Source: an uncultured Eubacteriales bacterium
GTDB taxonomy: Bacteria; Bacillota; Clostridia; Oscillospirales; Acutalibacteraceae
Reading direction: 5' to 3'
DNA length: 5,770 bases
NCBI GenBank assembly: GCA_902462035.1
Contig: CABQAC010000136.1
Location: 1-5,770, forward strand
Shown one piece after another: positions 1-4,937 of this stretch. Below the pieces are notes generated by a model. That model searched no databases. It was not told where the DNA came from and saw only the letters and a program-made list of their open reading frames with translations. Position 1 is the stretch's first letter; each line of letters opens with the position of its first letter. The position numbers were made by a program, and so were the translations under genes.

Positions 1-451
1 GAGCGGCCTGAACACCGCCATGGAATCCACCGGTTTCGCGCCGTACGAAACCATCGAGCAGGTGCTGCCCTACCTAGACTTGTATTTGATGGATATCAAG
101 CATATGAACAGTGCCAAGCACCAGGCGTTTACCACACAGCCCAACGGGCTGATTTTGGAAAATGCCCGCAAAATCGCCCAAAATGCCCGGGAGCTGATCA
201 TCCGGGTGCCGGTGATCCCCACCTTCAACGACACCGAGGCGGAAATTGCCGACATTGCCCGGTTCGCGGCGGAACTGCCGGGAGTCAGGCGGCTGCACCT
301 GCTGCCTTACCACCGGCTGGGGCAGGATAAATACGAGGGGCTGGGCCGGGACTACGCCTTGAAGGAATTGCTCCCCCCAACCCAGGAACAGATGGAAAAA
401 CTGCTGGCCGCGGCGGAACAAAGCGGCCTGATTTGCCAGATTGGCGGCTAG
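1..451 (+). CDS. Glycyl-radical-enzyme activating protein (radical SAM), 3' part only
   Basis: This is the C-terminal ~150 residues of a pyruvate formate-lyase-activase-type protein. The family uses S-adenosylmethionine and a [4Fe-4S] cluster to place the glycyl radical on its partner enzyme. The frame is open from base 2, so the gene begins upstream of the window and the diagnostic CxxxCxxC cluster motif is not visible. Family recognition rests on the conserved late segments: DLYLMDIKHM, then LILENARKIA, then IRVPVIPTFNDTEAEI, and near the end HLLPYHRLGQDKYEGLGRDY. It ends at TAG 449-451, and the next gene's ribosome binding site begins within a few bases, so the two are probably co-transcribed. 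Given the microcompartment genes that follow, the likely partner is a glycyl radical diol dehydratase encoded upstream (inference). The activase for another glycyl radical lyase (for example choline lyase) cannot be excluded from this fragment alone. Confidence 0.93.
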   Translation, partial: SGLNTAMESTGFAPYETIEQVLPYLDLYLMDIKHMNSAKHQAFTTQPNGLILENARKIAQNARELIIRVPVIPTFNDTEAEIADIARFAAELPGVRRLHLLPYHRLGQDKYEGLGRDYALKELLPPTQEQMEKLLAAAEQSGLICQIGG

Positions 452-460
452 AAAGGGAGG
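452..460 (+). promoter_or_regulatory. Ribosome binding site that decides a TTG start
   Basis: GAAAGGGAGG directly follows the activase stop codon and lies 9 bases before TTG at 470. No ATG or GTG lies at a proper distance. The first in-frame ATG, at 518, has only weak purine-rich sequence before it, so TTG initiation is preferred for the shell gene. Confidence 0.7.
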
Positions 461-469
461 CGGTATTCG

Positions 470-859
470 TTGGATTGGCAGCAAGCGTTCCTGCAGGGCA
501 ACCAGGCGGAAGGCAAGATGCGCATTGTACAGGAACTGGTGCCGGGCAAGCAGATTACCCTGGCGCATATCATCGCCAACCCGGACCCCATCCTTTACGT
601 GAAGCTGGGGCTGGACCCGGCGGTCGATTACGCGAAATCGGCCATCGGCATCGTGACCATGAGCCCCAGCGAAACAGCGATTATCGCGGGGGATATCGCC
701 ATGAAGTCGGCTGGGGTGGACCTGTCCTTTGTGGACCGGTTCAGCGGCACCTTAATCGTGACAGGGTCTGTGTCCGAAGTGGAGGCGGCCCTGCGCGCCC
801 TGGTTCATTACGCGGCCGAGACGCTCCGCTTTACGGTATGCGAAATTACCCGCACTTAG
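470..859 (+). CDS. BMC-H shell protein, circularly permuted PduU/EutS type
   Basis: A 129-residue shell protein of the PduU/EutS family. These are circularly permuted single-domain BMC proteins that form hexamers in the shell facet, with a small beta barrel capping the pore. Family hallmarks are visible: VPGKQITLAHIIANP at residues 24-38, SAIGIVTMSPSETAIIAGDIA at about 57-77 (ATAI-like core), FVDRFSGTLIVTGSV at 87-101, and the terminal RFTVCEITRT, all very close to the Salmonella PduU pattern. The TTG start adds about 12 residues (DWQQAFLQGNQAEG) before the usual family N terminus. An ATG start at 518 would give the more usual length but has a poor ribosome binding site. It lies 18 bases after the activase, as in known glycyl-radical microcompartment loci, where a PduU-like gene follows the activase. 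PduU and EutS cannot be firmly separated here; the wording is slightly closer to PduU. Confidence 0.95.
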   Translation: MDWQQAFLQGNQAEGKMRIVQELVPGKQITLAHIIANPDPILYVKLGLDPAVDYAKSAIGIVTMSPSETAIIAGDIAMKSAGVDLSFVDRFSGTLIVTGSVSEVEAALRALVHYAAETLRFTVCEITRT

Positions 860-899
860 GTCAAAAAGGTTTCGGCGCCGCAAAAGGCGGAGAAGCAAC

Positions 900-1520
900 A
901 TGAAAGGGCCGGCGCCCGTTGTTTACGCGGGTTTCGGAGGTGAGTACTCCATCAAAAAAATTATTTTGATCGGCCGCAGCGAATGCGGCAAAACCACGTT
1001 AACCCAAGCCATGCGCGGCGAGACGATCACCTACCATAAGACCCAGTATATCAACCGGTTCGATGTGATCATCGACACGCCGGGGGAATACGCCGAAAAC
1101 CGGATGCTGGGCGGCGCGCTGGCCTTATATTCCTACGAGGCCCAGGTAGTGGGTCTGCTGCTGAGCGCCACCGAGCCGTATTCCCTGTACGGACCCAACA
1201 TCACCAGCATGGCAAACCGGGAAGTGGTGGGCATTGTGACCAAGATCGACGAACCGAACGCCCGGCCCGACCGGGCGGAGCGTTGGCTTAGGCTGGCGGG
1301 GTGCAAGACCGTGTTCCATGTCAGCGCCGCCACAGGCGATGGGGTGTGGCGTGTTTTGGAACACCTGCGGGAGCCGGGGGATAAAATGCCCTGGGACGCA
1401 GGGAATCCGGAGGAAACCAACACAATAGAAGGGGAACCCACACAAACCACTGCGAAAAACCGGGGAAAAACCAAAAGAAAGCCAAACAAATCCATTGACT
1501 TTCCTGTGGGATCATGTTAA
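900..1520 (+). CDS. PduV/EutP-type small P-loop GTPase of microcompartment loci
   Basis: A 206-residue Ras-like P-loop protein of the EutP/PduV family. Nucleotide-binding motifs are in order: Walker A GRSECGKT at 25-32, G3 DTPGEY at 59-64, G4 TKID at 114-117, and G5-like VSAATGDG at 141-148. DTPGEY is the family signature. PduV has been linked to microcompartment movement, and acetate kinase activity has been reported for Salmonella EutP; which role applies here is open. The ATG at 900 has GGAG 7 bases upstream and adds 17 residues before the usual start region (IKKIILIGR). A second strong GGAGG at 936-940 precedes that point but is followed only by ATC at 951, with no standard start codon. 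After about residue 160 comes a ~45-residue polar, Lys/Thr/Asn-rich tail absent from typical members; its last codons overlap a strong promoter. It is probably co-transcribed with the shell gene 40 bases upstream. Confidence 0.92.
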   Translation: MKGPAPVVYAGFGGEYSIKKIILIGRSECGKTTLTQAMRGETITYHKTQYINRFDVIIDTPGEYAENRMLGGALALYSYEAQVVGLLLSATEPYSLYGPNITSMANREVVGIVTKIDEPNARPDRAERWLRLAGCKTVFHVSAATGDGVWRVLEHLREPGDKMPWDAGNPEETNTIEGEPTQTTAKNRGKTKRKPNKSIDFPVGSC

Positions 1521-1523
1521 AAT
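1495..1523 (+). promoter_or_regulatory. Sigma-A-type promoter with extended -10, overlapping the end of the GTPase gene
   Basis: TTGACT at 1495-1500 is followed by exactly 17 bases and TAAAAT at 1518-1523, with TG at 1515-1516 one base before the -10 (extended -10). Five of six bases match consensus in each hexamer. The surroundings are locally AT-rich in an otherwise GC-rich window. Transcription would start near 1530, leaving a ~54-base leader to the aldolase start at 1584. No terminator is visible between the GTPase and aldolase genes, so this would be an internal promoter added to read-through. Not experimentally shown. Confidence 0.75.
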
Positions 1524-1570
1524 TTAGACAAAATCAGCAGGCAAAAGGAATCTTTCCAATTTCATCATAA

Positions 1571-1575
1571 AGGAG
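1571..1575 (+). promoter_or_regulatory. Ribosome binding site that favours the second ATG of the aldolase
   Basis: AGGAG lies only 2 bases before an ATG at 1578 but 8 bases before the in-frame ATG at 1584. The 8-base spacing is the productive one, so the protein should begin MVSEYEIKK rather than MKMVSEYE. Confidence 0.75.
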
Positions 1576-1583
1576 TAATGAAA

Positions 1584-2390
1584 ATGGTATCGGAGTATGA
1601 AATCAAAAAGCAAATTTGCGACATCGGCAAGCGGATTTACGACAGGGGTATGGTTGCCGCCAACGACGGCAACATCTCGGTGAAAATTTCCGACAACGAG
1701 TTTTTGTGCACCCCCACCGGCGTGAGCAAAGGCTTTATGACCCCGGAATATATCTGCAAAGTGGACCGCGACGGCAAGGTCATTTACGCGGAAAGCGGAT
1801 TCCGCCCCTCCTCCGAAATCAAGATGCACATGCGGGTCTATAAAGAGCGCCCCGACGTCAACTCGGTGGTGCACGCCCATCCCATGTACGCCACCGGCTT
1901 TGCCATCGCCGGCATCCCGCTGACCCAGCCCATCATGCCGGAAGCGGTTATTGCGTTGGGCTGCGTGCCCATCGCGGAATACGGCACGCCCTCTACCGAG
2001 GAGATTCCGGACGCGGTGTCCAAGTATGTGCAGCATTTTGACGCGGTGCTGTTGGAAAACCACGGCGCGCTGACCTACTCCGATTCCCTGCTTAACGCCT
2101 ACTACAAAATGGAGTCGGTGGAATTTTATGCGAAGCTCCTCTTTATCTCCAAGCAGCTGGGCGGCCCCAAGGAGTTCTCCAAGGACCAGGTTGCCAAGCT
2201 GTATGATATCCGTAAAAAACTGGGCCTGAAGGGCCGCCATCCGGCGGATCTGTGCCCCAATACCAAGGAAGGCAAGCCCAGCTGCCACAACTGCGGCGGC
2301 TGCTCCAACGGCAGCGGCGCGGCGCAGGGCGCGGACAACGACCTGATTGCGGAGATCACCAAGAAAGTGATGGAACAGCTCGGCAAGTAA
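1584..2390 (+). CDS. Class II (zinc) aldolase, fuculose/rhamnulose-1-phosphate type, with C-terminal encapsulation peptide
   Basis: A 268-residue class II aldolase of the FucA/AraD family. FucA-type enzymes cleave L-fuculose-1-phosphate to dihydroxyacetone phosphate and L-lactaldehyde. Visible motifs are AANDGNIS at 25-32 and TPTGVSKG at 43-50 (phosphate-binding style loops), PSSE with E78 as the likely catalytic acid, VVHAHP with H97 and H99, and ENHG with H160; the three histidines are the expected zinc ligands. The aldolase domain ends near residue 215. It is followed by a linker with C224, C234, C237 and C240 (the last three form CxxCxxC), a Gly/Ser/Ala stretch, and an amphipathic helix DLIAEITKKVMEQLGK at 253-268. 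This helix matches the encapsulation peptides seen on aldolases of fucose-type glycyl radical microcompartments, so the enzyme is probably lumenal. Substrate choice (fuculose versus rhamnulose phosphate or a related ketose phosphate) cannot be read from the sequence. Confidence 0.93.
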   Translation: MVSEYEIKKQICDIGKRIYDRGMVAANDGNISVKISDNEFLCTPTGVSKGFMTPEYICKVDRDGKVIYAESGFRPSSEIKMHMRVYKERPDVNSVVHAHPMYATGFAIAGIPLTQPIMPEAVIALGCVPIAEYGTPSTEEIPDAVSKYVQHFDAVLLENHGALTYSDSLLNAYYKMESVEFYAKLLFISKQLGGPKEFSKDQVAKLYDIRKKLGLKGRHPADLCPNTKEGKPSCHNCGGCSNGSGAAQGADNDLIAEITKKVMEQLGK

Positions 2391-2411
2391 GCGGAAAGCG
2401 AGGTGCCCGGG

Positions 2412-2891
2412 ATGAACCAAAACGAATTGATCGAGTCGGTGGTCCGGCAGGTGCTGGAGGCCGCTCCCCAGGCAAAGCACCCGCAGCAAGGCCCCATGAC
2501 GCTGGAGCTTGCGCGGAAGCTGATTGACCGGGTGGAACAAAAGGCGGCCGAAATGGGGGTGCGCGCCGTAACGGCGGTGACCAACGCGGGCGCCCGCCCA
2601 GTGGCGGTGGCCTGTATGGACGGCTCGTTTATCGCAAGCTACGATATCGCGCTCAATAAAGCTTATACCGTGGTGGCGCTGAAGATGTCCACCAAGGCGC
2701 TGAAGGCTCTGGCCCATCCGGGCGCGCCCCTGTATGGGGTGCAGCATACCAACGGCGGCCAGATCGTCATCTTTGGCGGAGGCGTGCCGCTTTATGCGGA
2801 CGGCGTGCTGATCGGGGGACTGGGCGTCAGCGGCGGGACCGAGGACGAGGATACGGCCCTGGCCGAATACGGCGCCGCGCTGCTGGGGTAA
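2412..2891 (+). CDS. GlcG/HbpS/PduO-C-like protein with N-terminal encapsulation peptide
   Basis: A 159-residue protein of the GlcG/HbpS/PduO C-terminal domain family (COG3193 type), whose studied members include haem-binding proteins. The domain starts at about residue 29 (MTLELARKLIDRVEQKAAEMG). It shows the family features PVAVACMDGS at 63-72, KAYTVVALKMST at 83-94, and a C-terminal FGGGVPLYADG followed by IGGLGVSGGTEDEDTALAEYG. Residues 1-18 (NELIESVVRQVLEAA) form a predicted amphipathic helix like those on its neighbours, followed by a Pro/Gln-rich linker, so import into the microcompartment is likely. ATG 2412 is preferred because GAGGTG at 2400-2405 sits 6 bases upstream; a GTG at 2403 would overlap that site. 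The gene starts 21 bases after the aldolase and is surely in the same transcript. Unlike PduO, it has no adenosyltransferase domain, which fits a B12-independent pathway. Its role (haem, flavin or redox handling) is unknown. Confidence 0.88.
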   Translation: MNQNELIESVVRQVLEAAPQAKHPQQGPMTLELARKLIDRVEQKAAEMGVRAVTAVTNAGARPVAVACMDGSFIASYDIALNKAYTVVALKMSTKALKALAHPGAPLYGVQHTNGGQIVIFGGGVPLYADGVLIGGLGVSGGTEDEDTALAEYGAALLG

Positions 2892-2990
2892 CGGCCCCGG
2901 CACATCCTTACATAAATACGGAATTTCCCTTGCAGCCGGCCGCTGCGCCGGCGGAAAACTCCCAGGATATGCGAAAGGTGGGACATTGGC
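2892..2990 (+). other. 99-base intergenic stretch with GC-rich hairpin
   Basis: This is the second-longest gap in the window, after the region before the extended shell gene. GCCGGC at 2935-2940 and GCCGGC at 2947-2952 can pair around a 6-base loop; GCAGC/GCTGC at the same place offers an alternative fold. No run of T follows, so it is not an intrinsic terminator, and no convincing promoter is seen. AAGGTG at 2975-2980, 10 bases before ATG 2991, is the ribosome binding site of the dehydrogenase. The hairpin may affect mRNA stability or the ratio between the genes on either side. Confidence 0.4.
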
Positions 2991-4199
2991 ATGGACATTA
3001 ACGATCTGAATGTAGAGCAAATCGTCAAGCAAGTGCTGCAGGGCATGAGAGGGCAGGAAAACCGGCCCGCCGCTCCGGCCGCTGCCGGCGGGGCGATTCC
3101 CAAAACCAGCCGGGCCGCGATGCTGACCGCGCTGGAGCATTACGAAATTAAAGAATTTCCCATTCCCGAACTGAAGGACGACGAGATCCTCGTCAAGGTG
3201 GAGGGCTGCGGCATCTGCGGCACCGACGCCCACGAATTCAAGCGCGATCCCTTCGGTCTGATTCCCCTGGTGCTGGGCCACGAGGGCACGGGCGAAATCG
3301 TGAAGATGGGCAAGAACGTCACCAAGGACAGCGCCGGCAAACCGCTGGCGGTGGGCGACAAAGTTGTCACCTGCATGATCTTTAAGGATAACCCCGACAT
3401 CACCATGTTCGACCTGAACAAGCAAAACGTCGGCGGCGCGGATGTGTACGGCCTCCTGCCGGATGACGACGTGCATCTGAACGGCTGGTTCAGCGATTAT
3501 TTAGTGATCCGCGGCGGCTCCACCGTCTTTAACGTCAGCGATCTGGATTTGGAATCCCGTATCCTGATCGAACCCTGCGCGGTGCTGGTCCACGCGGTGG
3601 AACGGGCCAAAACCACCAATATTCTGCGGTTCAACAGCCGGGTGGTTGTGCAGGGCTGCGGCCCCATCGGCCTGATCTGCATCGCGGTGCTGCGCACCAT
3701 GGGGATTGAGAATATCGTGGCGGTAGACGGCGAGGAAAAACGCTTGAGCTTCGCCAAGGAGATGGGCGCCACCAAGACCGTCAACTTTAAGGATTTTAAG
3801 GGCATCGAATCGCTGGCCCAGGGCGTGCAGGACGCGTTTGGCGGCCATTTGGCGGATTTCGCCTTTCAGTGCACCGGTTCGCCGGTGGCCCACAGCAACA
3901 TTTACAAGTTTATCCGCAACGGCGGCGGGCTTTGCGAACTGGGCTTCTTTATCAACGGCGGCGACGCCACCATCAACCCCCACTTCGATATCTGCTCCAA
4001 AGAGATTACCACCGTTGGCTCTTGGGTGTATACCCTGCGGGATTACGCTACCACTTTTGATTTCCTCAAGCGCGCCAAAGGCATCGGCCTTCCTATGGAA
4101 AAGCTGATTACCCACAAGTTCCCGCTTAGCGAGATCAACGAAGCGCATCAGACCAACCTGCGGATGGAAGGGCTGAAGATCGCGATCATCAACCCGTAA
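2991..4199 (+). CDS. Medium-chain zinc-family alcohol dehydrogenase with N-terminal encapsulation peptide
   Basis: A 402-residue medium-chain dehydrogenase/reductase. Residues 1-20 (LNVEQIVKQVLQGM is the core) form an amphipathic encapsulation helix, followed by a Pro/Ala/Gly linker to about residue 40. The catalytic domain begins MLTALEHYEIKEFPIPE. Catalytic zinc residues are visible: C76 in GCGICGTD, H97-E98 in LGHEGTGE, and E194 in IEPCAV. The Rossmann motif GCGPIG at 222-227 and an acidic D246 ending the second strand point to NAD(H) rather than NADP(H). The region that normally carries four structural-zinc cysteines (about 125-165) has only C128 and reads CMIFKDNPDITMFDLN, so the structural zinc is probably absent. 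In the microcompartment it likely reduces an aldehyde (lactaldehyde or propionaldehyde) to the alcohol and recycles NAD+ for a CoA-acylating aldehyde dehydrogenase that lies outside the window. Iron-type PduQ is not related. Substrate is inferred from context only. Confidence 0.93.
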   Translation: MDINDLNVEQIVKQVLQGMRGQENRPAAPAAAGGAIPKTSRAAMLTALEHYEIKEFPIPELKDDEILVKVEGCGICGTDAHEFKRDPFGLIPLVLGHEGTGEIVKMGKNVTKDSAGKPLAVGDKVVTCMIFKDNPDITMFDLNKQNVGGADVYGLLPDDDVHLNGWFSDYLVIRGGSTVFNVSDLDLESRILIEPCAVLVHAVERAKTTNILRFNSRVVVQGCGPIGLICIAVLRTMGIENIVAVDGEEKRLSFAKEMGATKTVNFKDFKGIESLAQGVQDAFGGHLADFAFQCTGSPVAHSNIYKFIRNGGGLCELGFFINGGDATINPHFDICSKEITTVGSWVYTLRDYATTFDFLKRAKGIGLPMEKLITHKFPLSEINEAHQTNLRMEGLKIAIINP

Positions 4200-4220
4200 G
4201 CGGAAGGGTGGTCATAACCA

Positions 4221-4535
4221 ATGGGAAGAGCCACGGGTATTATCGAGGTTTACGGGCTTGTCGCGGCTTTTGTGGCGTGCGACGCAGGCTGCAAGGCGGC
4301 CAACGTCACGGTCGAACCCTTTGACAAGAACAAGCCCGGTCATCCGGAACTGCTGAAGGTTCCGCTGATTGTGGTTGTCAAGTTCCGGGGCAGCGTGGAG
4401 GATGTAAAAGCCGCGGTGGAAGCGGCCGCCCAGGCGGCGAACCGGGTTTCCGGCGTCGTCACCACGCATCTGATCGCCAACACCGAACCGGACACCGACA
4501 AAATGCTGGCCTTAAGCGGATTGGATAAGAAATAA
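4221..4535 (+). CDS. BMC-H shell protein, divergent, with insertion in the pore region
   Basis: A 104-residue single BMC-domain shell protein, expected to form hexamers in the shell facet. The N-terminal half follows the family pattern (TGIIEVYGLVAAFVACDAGCKAANVTV), including K25 at the position of the conserved hexamer-edge lysine. Where PduA-like proteins carry the KIGSG pore loop, it has a longer segment, PFDKNKPGHPELLKVPL at 33-49, about ten residues longer. The domain then continues as IVVVKFRGSVEDVKAAVEAA. The C-terminal part reads THLIANTEPDTDKML and ends in a short SGLDKK tail. It starts 21 bases after the dehydrogenase, with GGAAGGGTGG at 4202-4211 as ribosome binding site. The altered loop predicts a pore different from the PduA-like paralogues downstream. 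It is clearly a BMC-H, but which transport or structural role it has is unknown. Confidence 0.93.
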   Translation: MGRATGIIEVYGLVAAFVACDAGCKAANVTVEPFDKNKPGHPELLKVPLIVVVKFRGSVEDVKAAVEAAAQAANRVSGVVTTHLIANTEPDTDKMLALSGLDKK

Positions 4536-4547
4536 GCCCGTTTGGGC
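4536..4547 (+). other. Short hairpin directly after a shell-gene stop codon
   Basis: GCCC and GGGC can pair around a GTTT loop immediately after TAA 4533-4535. The stem has only 4 base pairs and no T run, so it is at most a weak mRNA structure between two shell genes. Confidence 0.2.
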
Positions 4548-4569
4548 GAACAACCGATATTGATATTTT

Positions 4570-4594
4570 AGGAGGAAAATACAATGGCACAAGA
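4570..4594 (+). repeat. 25-base exact repeat, copy 1 (ribosome binding site and first codons)
   Basis: The sequence from AGGAGG through ATG and the codons for MAQE is identical to 5692-5716, where it opens the last shell gene. It includes non-coding spacer bases, so identity is best explained by shared recent origin of the two gene heads and not by protein constraint alone. Confidence 0.9.
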
Positions 4595-4859
4595 AGCATT
4601 GGGACTGGTGGAAACCAGAGGTCTGACCGCTGCGATCGAAGCTGCGGACGCAATGGTGAAATCCGCTGAAGTTACCCTGGTGGGTACCGAAAAGATCGGC
4701 TCCGGGCTGGTCACCGTTATGGTGCGCGGCGACGTGGGCGCGGTGAAGGCCGCCACCGAAAGCGGCGCCGAGGCCGCCAAGCGGCTGGGCGAACTGGTTG
4801 CGGTTCATGTTATCCCCCGGCCCCATAACGATATTGAGAAGATTCTGCCGAAGATCTAA
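4584..4859 (+). CDS. BMC-H shell protein, PduA/PduJ-like
   Basis: A 91-residue canonical hexameric shell protein, extremely similar in wording and length to Salmonella PduA/PduJ. It keeps K26 and R79 (inter-hexamer edge contacts in PduA), the pore loop KIGSG with S40 lining the pore, the VMVRGDVGAVKAA core, and the C-terminal HVIPRPHNDIEKILP. In PduA this small polar pore favours 1,2-propanediol passage over aldehydes, which fits a propanediol-type lumen (inference). AGGAGG at 4570-4575 is 8 bases before ATG, the strongest type of ribosome binding site here, as expected for an abundant shell subunit. The stretch from the ribosome binding site through the first codons is repeated exactly before the last gene in the window, and an internal 32-base block is shared with the gene at 5280. 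Confidence 0.97.
   Translation: MAQEALGLVETRGLTAAIEAADAMVKSAEVTLVGTEKIGSGLVTVMVRGDVGAVKAATESGAEAAKRLGELVAVHVIPRPHNDIEKILPKI
4719..4750 (+). repeat. 32-base exact repeat within shell genes, copy 1
   Basis: The segment encoding the end of VMVRGDVGAVKA is base-for-base identical to 5529-5560 in the paralogue at 5280, including all synonymous positions. This suggests duplication or gene conversion between shell genes. Confidence 0.9.
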
Positions 4860-4876
4860 GGTGGATCAAGGAGCAG

Positions 4877-4909
4877 GTTTGAAGGGAGCCTTCCGGTTTC
4901 CTTTCAAGC
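4877..4909 (+). other. Intergenic RNA hairpin between two shell genes
   Basis: Bases 4877-4887 (GTTTGAAGGGA) can pair with 4899-4909 (TCCTTTCAAGC) as an 11-base-pair stem with two G-U pairs and an 11-base loop. No T run follows, so it is not a standard terminator. It sits in a 78-base gap between a PduA-like gene and a divergent shell gene, where it could shield or process the mRNA and help set unequal shell-subunit amounts. Confidence 0.45.
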
Positions 4910-4937
4910 AGGCCACGGCGAAAGGATGGTCCTGTAA

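Noticed and set aside
433..903. Plus-strand open frame overlapping the PduU-like gene in another frame
   Set aside because: Its Gly/Arg/His-rich translation has no family signal, while the other frame is an unmistakable PduU/EutS protein.
1440..1583. Catabolite-response (cre) operator near the promoter
   Set aside because: No stretch fits the TGWAANCGNTNWCA pattern well enough to report.
2935..2952. Intrinsic terminator after the GlcG-like gene
   Set aside because: It is a GC-rich stem, but GGAAAACTCC follows instead of a T tract.
1524..3476. Minus-strand open frame of 650 codons across the aldolase, GlcG-like and dehydrogenase genes
   Set aside because: It mirrors three plus-strand genes with clear family motifs. 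Its translation is His/Gly/Arg/Val-rich with no recognisable domain, as expected from the antisense of GC-rich codons, and it has no plausible start signals.
4542..4569. Possible promoter (TTGGGC with 16 bases to TATTTT) before the PduA-like gene
   Set aside because: The -35 is poor, and the start of transcription would fall inside the ribosome binding site, leaving no usable leader.
4877..4909. Intrinsic terminator
   Set aside because: The stem is good but is followed by AGGCCACGGCG, not a T run, and shell genes continue immediately downstream.
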